From Candidatus Microthrix subdominans (GTDB taxonomy: Bacteria; Actinomycetota; Acidimicrobiia; Acidimicrobiales; Microtrichaceae), in contig JADJZA010000011.1 of assembly GCA_016719385.1 (NCBI GenBank), positions 62,001 to 126,000 on the forward strand: a stretch of DNA of 64,000 nucleotides. The letters run 5' to 3'. Shown here piece by piece: positions 33,928 through 43,734 of the stretch. The notes under the pieces are model-generated. The model was given only the letters and a program-made list of their open reading frames with translations, did no database searches and had not been told where the DNA came from. Numbering within the stretch: position 1 is the stretch's first letter; every line of letters starts with the position of its first letter. The position numbers were made by a program, and so were the translations under genes.

Positions 33928-35436
33928 ATGGAGTCAACCAAAATGCAACGCCGGACAATACTGGGCATGTTGGCGGCGACCCCCGTGGTCGTTGCCGCCT
34001 GCAGTGATAACGACACGGGCGGCGACGGAGCCGGAGCCCAAGTGGCCGCCGACGTCGTGCCCCAGATGGTGCCGCTGTCGGCGCTGAAGGATGCCGACCC
34101 CGGCGAGGTTCACCTCGCCTACGCACCGGCGGTGCCGCCGCCCGCTCAGCGTTCAGAGCCGCGACGCTTCGACGTGCACCTCGAGGTGGTCGAGGGGATG
34201 GGCGACCTCGACCCATCGAACAACGTGATGACCGAGATGTGGGGCTTCAAGGTCTTCGGTGACAAGAACAAGACCACCGGCGCACCAGGCCCCGTCGTCC
34301 GAGGTCGGGTGGGAGACGTGGTGCGCGTCACGCTCACCAACCCCAAGTCCAACATGCATCCGCACAACATCGACTTCCACGCAGTCACCGGCATGCACGG
34401 CGGTGCCTCCGACCTGCTGGTGCCGCCGGGCGAGTCTGCTGCCATCCAGGCCCGGCTGCTGTACCCGGGCGCCTTCATGTACCACTGCGCTGCCGAGGAT
34501 GTGCCGATGCACATCGCCATGGGTATGTACGGCATGTTCATCGTCGATCCCGCCGAACCGCTTCCCAAGGCCGAACACGAGTGGGCGGTCATGCAGAGCG
34601 AGTGGTTTGTCGACGAGCCCGGCAGCGACGGCATGGCCACGTTCAACCGTCAGAACGTGACCGACGAGAACCCCCGCTACGTCACCTTCAACGGCTCGGT
34701 CGGCGCCATCGCTGACGACAATGCGCTGAAGATGAAGGTTGGGGAGCGGGCCCGCATCTACTTCGTCAATGAGGGCCTCAACCTCACCTCCAACTTCCAC
34801 CCGATCGGGTCCCAATGGGATGTGGTGTACCCCGAGGCGGCCACCCATCCCGACAACGTGGTGATCCGTGGGTCGCAGTCGACCTCGGTCGTCGCCGGCG
34901 GCGGCACGGTCGTCGAGATGCTCGGTATGACGCCGTCCATGGTCGTGCTGGTGGACCATGCCCTGGCCCGGGCATTCGACAAGGGTGCGATCGGCCACGT
35001 CATGATCGACGGCCCGGAGGACCCCGAGGTGTACTCGAAGATCCAGCCGCCGAAGGATGGCGGCGGTGGCGGAGGCGGCGAGGTGGTCACCCCGACGACC
35101 GCAGCGGCCGCGGTCGATCCGTCCAAGCCGGTGGAGACCAACGAGGTGACCATCATCAAGGGCGCCTTCGACCCGGCCAATGCCGATCGGTCCTACACCC
35201 CGCCGACGATCAAGGTCGCTGTTGGCGACAAGGTGACGTGGTCGAACGAGGACACGATCTTCCACACGGTCACCTCCGGCCCGTCCGACGGGTCGAAGGC
35301 CGAGCCGGACGGGAAGTTCGACTCGGGCAACATCGAAGCGGGTGACACGTTCTCGTACACCTTCACCGAAGCGGGTGAGTTCCCGTACCACTGCGAACCG
35401 CACCCGTGGATGATCGGCACGGTGATCGTCGAGTAG
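33928..35436 (+). CDS. NirK-like two-domain copper oxidase fused to a C-terminal cupredoxin, Tat lipoprotein
   Basis: A twin-arginine signal (QRRTILGML) with lipobox VAAC covers residues 1-26. A NirK-type pair of cupredoxin domains follows (about 60-375). HPHNIDFHA (about 145) and MYHCAAEDVPMHIAMGM (about 184-200) supply type 1 and type 2 copper ligands (His, Asp, His; His-Cys, His, Met). SNFHPIGSQ (about 291) supplies the last type 2 His. After a Gly/Thr/Ala linker a plastocyanin-like domain (about 405-502) has its own ligands in FHTVTSG and YHCEPHPWM. In the segment FNGSVGAIADDNAL an Asn stands where, from memory, nitrite reductases have the catalytic His255 (GDHA). Nitrite reduction is therefore doubtful. 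Starts 33901, 33928 and 33943 are possible. A strong terminator follows. Confidence 0.88.
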   Translation: MESTKMQRRTILGMLAATPVVVAACSDNDTGGDGAGAQVAADVVPQMVPLSALKDADPGEVHLAYAPAVPPPAQRSEPRRFDVHLEVVEGMGDLDPSNNVMTEMWGFKVFGDKNKTTGAPGPVVRGRVGDVVRVTLTNPKSNMHPHNIDFHAVTGMHGGASDLLVPPGESAAIQARLLYPGAFMYHCAAEDVPMHIAMGMYGMFIVDPAEPLPKAEHEWAVMQSEWFVDEPGSDGMATFNRQNVTDENPRYVTFNGSVGAIADDNALKMKVGERARIYFVNEGLNLTSNFHPIGSQWDVVYPEAATHPDNVVIRGSQSTSVVAGGGTVVEMLGMTPSMVVLVDHALARAFDKGAIGHVMIDGPEDPEVYSKIQPPKDGGGGGGGEVVTPTTAAAAVDPSKPVETNEVTIIKGAFDPANADRSYTPPTIKVAVGDKVTWSNEDTIFHTVTSGPSDGSKAEPDGKFDSGNIEAGDTFSYTFTEAGEFPYHCEPHPWMIGTVIVE

Positions 35437-35481
35437 GCGAGCCGACAGGCCTCCTCCCGACTCCATGAGGGGGGCGAACGG

Positions 35482-35520
35482 CCGCCGGGGCTTTCGGGCC
35501 CCGGCGGTCGTGACGTTTTC
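35482..35520 (+). terminator. Rho-independent terminator after the NirK-like gene
   Basis: A 10-bp stem CCGCCGGGGC / GCCCCGGCGG with loop TTTCGG (35482-35507) is followed by TCGTGACGTTTTC, giving a modest T-run. It isolates the oxidase from the NuoF-like gene. Confidence 0.82.
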
Positions 35521-35661
35521 CTGAGGGTTCTGGTTATGGTGGCCGCAACGCCGTGAGCCGTCAGGGTGTCAGGTGCCAGGACAGGAGGATGCTTGTGAGC
35601 CCCGGAACACAACAGGCCAGCGAGACCGACGGAGGCCGACGGCCGGGGTTGGCCCCGGATT

Positions 35662-37026
35662 TTGGCCGGTGCACCGGTGGCGTCGCTCGAGGAGTACCTG
35701 CAGCGTGGCGGGGGTAGTGCCCTCACCCGAGCCCTCGAGTTGGGCTCGGTGGCCACCATCGCCGAGGTCAGCGCCGCCGGGCTGCGCGGACGCGGCGGCG
35801 CCGGGTTCCCGGCGGGACGAAAGTGGGACTCGATCCTCAACGGTGGCGGTCGGCACCACTACGCCGTCTGCAACGCCGCCGAGGGCGAACCCGGCACGTT
35901 CAAGGACCGGGCGGTGATGCGCCACAACCCCTATGCGGTGATCGAAGGGTTGCTGGTGGCGGCCCACAGCGTCGGCGCCCTCGAGGCCTACATCGCGTTG
36001 AAGGCCAGCTTCGAACCCGAGTTGGCTCGGGTTGGCGCGGCGGTCGAGGAGATGGCCGCCGCCGGCTGGCTCGAGGGGCTGAACGTCACGGTGGTGACCG
36101 GCCCCGAGGAGTATCTGTTCGGCGAGGAGAAGGCCCTCCTCGAGGTGATCGAGGGCAACGAACCGTTGCCGCGTTGGCTGCCGCCGTTCCTGCACGGCCT
36201 GTTCGCCACCGCCCCGCAGCTGGGCTGGGAGTCGGCCGAATCGGAGCCGGGCCATGAGGCCGGTCACGAGTCCAACCCCACCCTGGTCAACAACGCCGAG
36301 ACGCTGGCGCAGGCGGCGTGGATCGTCGCCCACGGCGCCGAGGCATTCCGCTCGTTGGGCACCGATGAGTCGCCCGGCACAGTGGTGTGCACCGTCGTCG
36401 GCGACGTGCTGGCGCCGGGGGTGGTCGAGGTGCCGATGGGTACCCCGCTGCGTCAGGTGATCGACGCCTGTGGCGGCGTGGCCGAGGGCCGAAGCGTCAA
36501 GGCGATCCTGCCGGGGGTGGCCAACGCAGTGCTCACCGCCGAGCAGCTCGACACGCCCCTGACCCATGAGCACTTTGCCGCCGCCGGGTCGGGGCTGGGT
36601 GCAGCCGGGTTCATCGTCTACGACGACAGCGCCTGCATGGTCGAGGTGTCGGCGATGTTGTCGAGGTTTCTCTACGTCGAGTCGTGCGGGCAGTGCCCGC
36701 CGTGCAAGCTGGGCACCGGTGCGATCACCGAGGCACTCGACCGCATCCGAACCGGCGACGGGCGCGACGCCGACCTGGATACGATCCAGCGCCGCCTGCA
36801 GGTGGTGGCCGACGGCAACCGCTGTTACCTGCCGGTGCAGGAACGGGAGCTGATCTCAAGCTTTCTGCGGGCCTTCCCCGAGGACGTGGTCGCCCACCTC
36901 GACGGTCACTGTCCGTCGGATCGAGCGGAGCTGCCGGTCCCCAAGATCGTCGACCTTGCCGACGGCGTGGTCACCTATGACGCTCGGCAGATGCTCAAGC
37001 GCCCCGACTGGACCTACGCCGACTGA
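35662..37026 (+). CDS. NuoF-like NADH-binding flavoprotein (FMN, 4Fe-4S)
   Basis: This protein of 454 residues carries the 51-kDa subunit core. GLRGRGGAGFPAGRKW (about 40-55) binds NADH/FMN and CNAAEGEPGTFKDR (about 74-87) binds FMN. A SLBB-like segment (about 265-310) follows, and the cluster motif is ESCGQCPPCKLGT plus a distal Cys in GNRCYLP. It lacks NuoE/NuoG partners nearby, so it is not in a complex I operon and may serve a formate dehydrogenase, hydrogenase or other NADH-linked redox enzyme. The start is odd: the only in-frame start is TTG 35662, while a perfect AGGAGG (35583-35588) precedes GTG 35595 in another frame. One extra T in the TTTT at 35661-35664 would explain this. Confidence 0.85.
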   Translation: MAGAPVASLEEYLQRGGGSALTRALELGSVATIAEVSAAGLRGRGGAGFPAGRKWDSILNGGGRHHYAVCNAAEGEPGTFKDRAVMRHNPYAVIEGLLVAAHSVGALEAYIALKASFEPELARVGAAVEEMAAAGWLEGLNVTVVTGPEEYLFGEEKALLEVIEGNEPLPRWLPPFLHGLFATAPQLGWESAESEPGHEAGHESNPTLVNNAETLAQAAWIVAHGAEAFRSLGTDESPGTVVCTVVGDVLAPGVVEVPMGTPLRQVIDACGGVAEGRSVKAILPGVANAVLTAEQLDTPLTHEHFAAAGSGLGAAGFIVYDDSACMVEVSAMLSRFLYVESCGQCPPCKLGTGAITEALDRIRTGDGRDADLDTIQRRLQVVADGNRCYLPVQERELISSFLRAFPEDVVAHLDGHCPSDRAELPVPKIVDLADGVVTYDARQMLKRPDWTYAD

Positions 37027-37040
37027 GCCGATCGGGCAGT

Positions 37041-38192
37041 ATGGCCAACATGACTCAGCCTGAAGTTCCCGAGACCGCCCTCGAGCTACGTTCGACACTC
37101 ACCGGTGACGGGGTGGTCACGCTCGGCATGGTGCAGGGTGACGTCGACGCTCCGACGGGCAGCCAGGTGGTCGTTCGGGTCGAGGCCGCCCCGATCAACC
37201 CGTCGGACCTCGGGATGCTGTTCGCGATGGGCGACATCTCCAGGGCGTCGGCCGGCGAGGGCACCGAGTTCCCCGCAGTGACCGTCCCGGTGTCGGCCGG
37301 CGCAGTCGCCGCTCAGCGAGGGCGCATCGACAAGCCGATGCCGACCGGCAACGAAGGGGGAGGCACCGTCGTGGCCGCCGGACCGGCCAGCGAAGCCCAG
37401 GCGCTGCTCGGCAAGGTCGTCGGGTTCTCCTCCGGCAACGCCTATGCCCAGTTCCGCACCGTGGAGGCCTCGCAGTGCCTCGAGATGCTCGACGGGACGG
37501 ATCCGGCCGATGCAGCGGCCGCATTCGTTAACCCGTTGACCGCGCTCGGCATGGTCGAGACGATGAGGGCTGAAGGCCACACGGCGCTGGTCCACACCGT
37601 CGGTGCATCGAACCTCGGCCAGATGCTTCACCGCATCTGCCTCGACGATGGGGTCGGCCTCGTCAACATCGTGCGCTCACAGGATCACGTCGACCTCCTC
37701 CGCGCCGCAGGCGCCGAGTACGTGTGCAACTCGAGCGCCGAGTCGTTCCGCAGCGACCTCACCGATGCGCTCCGCTCGACCGGCGCCACCATCGCCTTCG
37801 ACGCGATCGGCGGCGGCGACCTCGCAGACACGCTGTTGTCGGCGATGGAGACGGTGGCCGGTGAGCAGGCCGACGGGTTCAGCCGCTATGGCTCCGACAC
37901 CCACAAGCAGGTCTACATCTACGGTGGCCTCGACCGCGGGCCCACCACGCTGAGGCGCAGCTATGGCATGTCGTGGTCGGTCGGCGGATGGTTGCTGACA
38001 CCGTTTCTCGTCAAGAGCGGCAAGAAAGTAGTGGATCGTCTCCGCACCCGCGTCGCCGACGAGATCACCACTACGTTCGCCAGCTCGTACGGCATGGCGC
38101 TGTCGCTCGCAGACGCGGTCGACCCCGAGATGGTCAAGAGGTACGGGGTGATGGCCACGGGCGAGAAGGCGCTGGTCACCCCGCAGGCCTGA
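37041..38192 (+). CDS. zinc-independent MDR / quinone oxidoreductase-like protein
   Basis: This 383-residue medium-chain dehydrogenase has a GroES-like N-terminal domain (VVVRVEAAPINPSDLGML, then GNEGGGTVVAAG) and a Rossmann domain with HTVGASNLGQMLHRIC (about 183-198). It lacks the Cys/His zinc ligands of alcohol dehydrogenases, as in quinone reductases and enoyl reductases of the family. Relatives are annotated as NADPH:quinone reductases, but the substrate is unknown. ATG 37041 lies 14 nt after the NuoF-like gene, so they are probably co-transcribed. The end is followed by an unusual GC-only stretch. Confidence 0.85.
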   Translation: MANMTQPEVPETALELRSTLTGDGVVTLGMVQGDVDAPTGSQVVVRVEAAPINPSDLGMLFAMGDISRASAGEGTEFPAVTVPVSAGAVAAQRGRIDKPMPTGNEGGGTVVAAGPASEAQALLGKVVGFSSGNAYAQFRTVEASQCLEMLDGTDPADAAAAFVNPLTALGMVETMRAEGHTALVHTVGASNLGQMLHRICLDDGVGLVNIVRSQDHVDLLRAAGAEYVCNSSAESFRSDLTDALRSTGATIAFDAIGGGDLADTLLSAMETVAGEQADGFSRYGSDTHKQVYIYGGLDRGPTTLRRSYGMSWSVGGWLLTPFLVKSGKKVVDRLRTRVADEITTTFASSYGMALSLADAVDPEMVKRYGVMATGEKALVTPQA

Positions 38193-38299
38193 CGATGACA
38201 AGCCTGCCGGCGCGCCGGCGGGAGGCGGCCGCGGCGGCGGCGCCGGCCGGGGTCCGGCCGGGGGGGGGTCGGGCCATGGCCACTGCTGAGGACGTGACG
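38193..38299. other. GC-only low-complexity spacer
   Basis: Between the MDR stop and the next gene lies a stretch that from about 38206 to 38275 is almost entirely G and C, with runs of up to nine G. An in-frame open path exists (ATG 38194) but is Ala/Gly/Arg-only and not protein-like. I see no gene here. The composition resembles the suspect tract at 40.4-40.8 kb, so consensus quality may be poor. Confidence 0.6.
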
Positions 38300-39187
<888 letters not shown>

Positions 39188-39197
39188 AACGGGGCAC

Positions 39198-40349
39198 ATG
39201 GACGTTGACCTGGGAGATGAGCTGACGGCGCTGCGGTGCCGGGCGCGCAAGGTGGCCCTCGCAGGTGTGGCCCAACACGGCGCGTTTCACGATTCGTGGA
39301 TCAACGGCTACTCCAAGGAGTTCTCCCGCACGCTGGCCGCCGAGGGCTGGATCGGCATGACCTGGCCGACCGAACACGGTGGTGGGGGCCGCCCGGCGAT
39401 CGAGCGGATCGTGATGGCCGAGGAGATGATCAGCGTCGGCGCCCCGGTCGCCGCCAGCTGGTTTGCCGACCGGCAGCTGGGGCCGTCGTTCATCGCCTAC
39501 GGCACGCCCGAGCAACGCGAGCGCTTCCTGCCGGGCATGTTGTCTGGCGAGACCACCTGGTGCATCGGCATGTCCGAGCCCGACGCCGGCTCCGACCTGG
39601 CTTCGCTCGCCACGTTCGCCGCTCGCGACGGGAACGACTGGGTCATCTCCGGGCAGAAGATCTGGACGAGCTTCGCCCAGGTGGCCGACTACTGCTACCT
39701 GATCTGTCGCACGTCGAGGGAGGGCCCGCCGCACCGGGGCATCAGCGAGATCGTCGTGCCGATGGAAACCCCGGGCATCGAGGTGCGACCGGTCGTCGAC
39801 ATGACGACCAACGCCCACTTCTGCGAGGTGTTTTTCAACGAGGTGCGGGTGCCGGCCGACAACCTGGTCGGCATCGAGGGCGACGCCTTCAAGCAGACGA
39901 TGCGCCAGCTGGAACACGAACGGGGCGGCATCGACCGGCTGGTGTCCAATCGGGCGCTGTATGAGCGGGCGCTCGAGGTCTGCGACCGGGGGGATCCGTT
40001 GGTGCGCCAGGCGATCGCCCGCCTGGAGACGGGCTACCGGCTGGGCCGGCTGTTGGTGTACCGGGAGGCGCTGGGGCAGGCGCCCGCCGGGTTCAGCGCC
40101 GCCACCAAGTGCTTCTGCACCGAGCACGAACAGCGGGTGGCCGACTTTGCCGTCCGCATGCTGGGTCCGCGGGCGATCGCCGAAAGCTCGGGACCGGATG
40201 CCCGCCTCGAGAGTTCTCCAGAGGGTGTGATTGCTCGCTCGTTCGCGTACTCGCCGGCGTACACGATCATGGGCGGCACCTCGACCGTGATGCGCAACAT
40301 CCTGGGCGAGCGGGTGCTGGGCCTGCCCCGGGAGCCGAAGGTCGGTTGA
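39198..40349 (+). CDS. acyl-CoA dehydrogenase family protein
   Basis: This 383-residue FAD enzyme has EGWIGMTWPTEHGGGG in the N-terminal helical domain and WCIGMSEPDAGSDLASL (about 117-133) with the FAD/substrate signature. WVISGQKIWTSFAQVADY follows, and a C-terminal domain ends in GGTSTVMRNILGERVLGLP (about 355-373). It would desaturate an acyl-CoA and pass electrons to ETF. The Glu of the common G-T-S-E-I motif is replaced by Thr. In this branch the catalytic base may be elsewhere, so I draw no conclusion. It lies 10 nt after the EEP gene. Confidence 0.92.
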   Translation: MDVDLGDELTALRCRARKVALAGVAQHGAFHDSWINGYSKEFSRTLAAEGWIGMTWPTEHGGGGRPAIERIVMAEEMISVGAPVAASWFADRQLGPSFIAYGTPEQRERFLPGMLSGETTWCIGMSEPDAGSDLASLATFAARDGNDWVISGQKIWTSFAQVADYCYLICRTSREGPPHRGISEIVVPMETPGIEVRPVVDMTTNAHFCEVFFNEVRVPADNLVGIEGDAFKQTMRQLEHERGGIDRLVSNRALYERALEVCDRGDPLVRQAIARLETGYRLGRLLVYREALGQAPAGFSAATKCFCTEHEQRVADFAVRMLGPRAIAESSGPDARLESSPEGVIARSFAYSPAYTIMGGTSTVMRNILGERVLGLPREPKVG

Positions 40350-40371
40350 GCCCCGGGGGAAGCGGAAGCGC

Positions 40372-40770
40372 GCGGGGGCCCCCGCCCCGCGGGCGGGGGG
40401 GGGGGGGGGGGCGGGGGGGGGGGCCGCCACGCGCCGGCAACGAAGGGGGGGGCCCCCCGGGGGCGCCCGCCCGGCCGGGGGCCCCCGGGGGGGGGCCCGG
40501 GGGGGGCCGGCGGGGGGGGGGAGGGGCACCGGCGGACACCCGGCGGGGCGGGTGGGCGAACAGCTCGCCAGCCAGCCAGCCGCCGCACGCGCCTGGCTGG
40601 CCGACCGCGGCGAGGTCGCCGCACCGCCGGGGGGGGCCGCCCGCCCCCGGGGGGGGGGGGGGGGGGCCGCCCCCACGCACCGACACCCCGCGAGAGGGCC
40701 GCCGGGGCCCCACGGGACCCCGCCCCTCCCAAGCGCCAACCCCCGGGGGACGCCGCCGGGCCGCGGGCAG
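40372..40770. other. G/C homopolymer tract, probably unreliable consensus over a lost gene
   Basis: About 400 bp consist almost wholly of G and C, with runs of up to about 18 G and many of 7 to 10, unlike anything else in the window. Short islands inside look coding on the plus strand: 40540-40620 reads GEQLASQPAAARAWLADRGE. Just downstream, 40779-40826 reads LETLKLDLRTEGIEL then stop. The likeliest explanation is a plus-strand gene between the acyl-CoA dehydrogenase and the convergent ligase whose sequence was corrupted. I do not recognise its family. The open frames crossing this tract in other frames are artefacts of the composition. Confidence 0.7.
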
Positions 40771-40872
40771 TCCGAGGGCTCGAAACCCTGAAGTTGGACC
40801 TGCGAACCGAGGGGATCGAGCTGTGAGCTTCGCCGCCCGGTGGCAGCCGAGACGGCCGCAGGGCCGAGCGGC

Positions 40873-42462
40873 CTAGATCCGGGAACCGGTGCCCTCCCAG
40901 TAGCTGTCGCGCAGGTGTCGCTTGACCAGCTTGCCCGTCGGCAGCCGGGGCAGCTCGTCGGTGAAGTCGATGCTGCGGGGGCACTTGACGTGGGCCATGC
41001 GCTCGCGGCAGTACTCGACGAGTTCGGCGGCGAGCTGATCGGAGGCCTCGACGCCGTCCATCAACTGGACGACCGCCTTGACCTCCTCGCCGAAGTCCTC
41101 GTTGGGCACGCCGATGACGGCCACGTCGTAGATGTCGGGGTGGGAAGCGAGCACGTTCTCGGCCTCCTGGGGGTAGACGTTGACGCCCCCGGTGATGATC
41201 ATGTTGCTCTGGCGATCGGTGAGGTAGAGGAACCCCTCGGCGTCCACTTTCCCGATGTCGCCCAGCGTCGACCAGCCCTTCTCGTGATGGGCCTCGGCGG
41301 TCTTGGCGGGATCGTTGTGGTAGGCGAACTGCGGGCCCTCGCCGAAGTACACCACCCCCTCTTCGCCAACGGGCACCTCCTCGTTGTCGGGCCCGACGAT
41401 GTGAATCACGCCGACGAGGGGTTTGCCGACCGTGCCGGGGTGGCCCAGCCAGTCCTCGGCCGACGCCCAACAGAACCCCGAGCCCTCGGTGCCGGCGTAG
41501 TACTCGTTGATGATCGGGCCCATCCAGTCGATCATCTGGCGCTTGACGTCGGGCGGGCAGGGCGCCGCCGCGTGGATGACCCCCACCAGGCTGGACACGT
41601 CGTAGCGGTCCCGGACGTCCTTGGGCAGCTTCAACATGCGCACGAACATCGTCGGGACGAACTGGGCGTGGGTCACCCGGTGGGTCTCGATCGCCGACAG
41701 GACCGCCTCGGGGTCGAAGCGCTCCATCAGCACGACCGAGGCGCCGAGAGCGATGCTCTCGATGCTCCACTTCAGCGGGGCGGCGTGGTACATCGGGGCG
41801 GGGGAGAGGTAGACGCTCTCGGTGTTCATGCCCATCAGCAGCTCGCCGAGCAGCCCGAGGCCGGCACTGGTGCCGAGCGGCTGGCCTGTCAGCTGGCGGA
41901 GCACGCCCTTGGGGCGACCGGTCGTGCCCGAGGAGTACAACATGTCGGTCCCCTCGAGGGCACCGGGGAGCGGGTCGGGCGATTGCTCGGCGGCCAGCGC
42001 GTCGAGGTTCTGGGCGCCCTCCACCTCGCCGCCGACCGACACGAACGTCACGTCGTCGCCCACCAGCTCGGCCAGTGCGGGCATCAAACGCTCGGCCATC
42101 GCCGGCGTGAGCACCACCACCTTGGAACCGGAGTCCTCGATGATGAAGGCCGCCTCGTCCGCGGTCAGGTGCGTGGAGAAGAACGTGTAGTGCAGGCCGG
42201 CGTAGTGGGCGCCCCAGGCCACCTCGAGCACCTCGAGCCTGTTTTCCATGCAGGCGGCCACGTGGCCCTCGTACTCAAGACCCAACGATGCAAACGTGCG
42301 CGCCAACCGGTTGGCGGTGGCGTCGAGCTCACCGAAGGTGACCGTGTCGCCAGTACCGGCCATGGTCATGGCCACCCGGTCCGGATTGGCTTGGGCATGG
42401 GCACCTGGGTAGCGCAGCTGGCTCAATGGACGCTCCTTGTCGTGAACGGGAACAGACTGCAA
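40873..42462 (-). CDS. AMP-dependent acyl-CoA synthetase/ligase
   Basis: This 529-residue ANL-superfamily enzyme has the P-loop LYSSGTTGRPKGVLR (about 177-191), YAGTEGSGF (A5, about 318-326), GWSTLGDIGKVDAEGFLYLTDR (A7 in two parts) and IITGGVNVYPQEAE (A8). The catalytic lysine is in LPTGKLVKR near the C-terminus. It adenylates a carboxylic acid and transfers it to CoA. The variant SSGTTGRPKGVL with a long insertion after it is common in ligases for steroid or long-chain acids, but the substrate is not readable. ATG 42462 is 161 nt from the divergent pirin gene. Confidence 0.92.
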   Translation of the reverse strand: MQSVPVHDKERPLSQLRYPGAHAQANPDRVAMTMAGTGDTVTFGELDATANRLARTFASLGLEYEGHVAACMENRLEVLEVAWGAHYAGLHYTFFSTHLTADEAAFIIEDSGSKVVVLTPAMAERLMPALAELVGDDVTFVSVGGEVEGAQNLDALAAEQSPDPLPGALEGTDMLYSSGTTGRPKGVLRQLTGQPLGTSAGLGLLGELLMGMNTESVYLSPAPMYHAAPLKWSIESIALGASVVLMERFDPEAVLSAIETHRVTHAQFVPTMFVRMLKLPKDVRDRYDVSSLVGVIHAAAPCPPDVKRQMIDWMGPIINEYYAGTEGSGFCWASAEDWLGHPGTVGKPLVGVIHIVGPDNEEVPVGEEGVVYFGEGPQFAYHNDPAKTAEAHHEKGWSTLGDIGKVDAEGFLYLTDRQSNMIITGGVNVYPQEAENVLASHPDIYDVAVIGVPNEDFGEEVKAVVQLMDGVEASDQLAAELVEYCRERMAHVKCPRSIDFTDELPRLPTGKLVKRHLRDSYWEGTGSRI

Positions 42463-42623
42463 AGGAACCTAGTGGCTGGGCTTGCGGGCGAGACCCGAAG
42501 GCTGATCATCGATCGGGATCGCCGGGGACGATGGGAGGGGAATACTCCGCACCCAAGATGGTTCTCTTTGGAAGTACCTCGGAGGGTGTCCGAGGTGACG
42601 CCACTCGATTTCCAGGAGCCGAC

Positions 42624-43691
42624 ATGAGCCCCACCAGCGCAACCACCACGCCAACCACCCCGGCCGGCATGGCCGGCGCGATCCGCGAGCGGTTTCCTCT
42701 GGGGGCCCAGTGGCCCACGCTCGATCCGTTTCTGTTCGTCGCCCACCACGACGACGCCTATCCCGAGGGCACCGAGGACTTCGGCCCCGACGCATCGCTC
42801 GAGGGGCGTCAAATGGGTTCGGATTTTGCCGCCAAGGATGGCTGGAACATGTACCACGGTGCGGTGGTCCCGGGGTTCCCCCAGCACCCGCACCGTGGGT
42901 TCGAGACGATCACCTATGTGCGGCGTGGACTGATCGATCACGCCGATTCGTTGGGCGCCGCCGCTCGCTTTGGACACGGCGACACCCAATGGGTGACCGC
43001 TGGGGCGGGCATCGTCCATTCGGAGATGTTCCCGCTGCTCAACGGCGATGCGCCCAACCCCACCGAGCTGTTCCAGATCTGGCTCAACCTGCCCGCCGCC
43101 AACAAGATGGCCCCGCCGGCGTTCACGATGCTGTGGGCCGAGGACACGCCGGTGGTTGACGTGACCGACGACGAAGGGCGGACAGCCTCGGTCACCGTCG
43201 TCGTCGGCGAGTTGGCCGGTCGAGCATCCGCAGCGGCGCCGCCCGACTCGTGGGCGGCCCGGGACGACGCTGAGGTGGCGATCTGGCACGTTCGGCTGGG
43301 CCCTGGGGCCGGCTGGGAGATGCCCGCAACCGAGCACGTCGAGACCGAGCGCATGGTGTACGTCTTCGAGGGGGATTACGTGGACCTCTGTGGGGAGCGT
43401 CTCGATGCCGGCACCGGAGCGCTGGTCGACAGCGACTCCCCGGTGGGCCTGGTCGCAGGGCCGGCGGGCGTCGAGTTGCTGGTGATGCAGGGCCGCCCGA
43501 TCGGCGAACCGGTGGCCAAGTACGGACCGTTCGTCTTGAACGACCGGGCGGGCATCGAAGCGGCCTTCGCCGACTACCGGGCGACCGGGTTTGGCGGCTG
43601 GCCATGGGACGTCGATGGTCCGGTGCACGGGGCCGACCCGGCCCGCTTTGCCCGCCACCCGGACGGGCGGATCGACCGCCCGGGCCGCTGA
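42624..43691 (+). CDS. pirin family protein
   Basis: This 355-residue bicupin has the iron-binding His motif HPHRGFETITYV (about 93-104) and HGDTQWVTAGAGIVHSE (about 126-142), holding the His/His/His/Glu metal set of pirins. A second cupin half contains VYVFEGDYVDL. Pirins act as quercetinases or redox-sensing regulators, and the role here is unknown. ATG 42624 follows AGGAG at 8 nt, although the frame is open further upstream. Confidence 0.92.
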   Translation: MSPTSATTTPTTPAGMAGAIRERFPLGAQWPTLDPFLFVAHHDDAYPEGTEDFGPDASLEGRQMGSDFAAKDGWNMYHGAVVPGFPQHPHRGFETITYVRRGLIDHADSLGAAARFGHGDTQWVTAGAGIVHSEMFPLLNGDAPNPTELFQIWLNLPAANKMAPPAFTMLWAEDTPVVDVTDDEGRTASVTVVVGELAGRASAAAPPDSWAARDDAEVAIWHVRLGPGAGWEMPATEHVETERMVYVFEGDYVDLCGERLDAGTGALVDSDSPVGLVAGPAGVELLVMQGRPIGEPVAKYGPFVLNDRAGIEAAFADYRATGFGGWPWDVDGPVHGADPARFARHPDGRIDRPGR

Positions 43692-43734
43692 GCCGCCGGC
43701 CGTCGCCCAGGCCGGGAACGCCGCCGCCTGGTGA

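Noticed and set aside
40109..40876. 255-codon frame crossing the G/C tract, and opposite-strand frames there
   Set aside because: They consist of Gly, Pro, Ala and Arg from homopolymers and do not resemble proteins.
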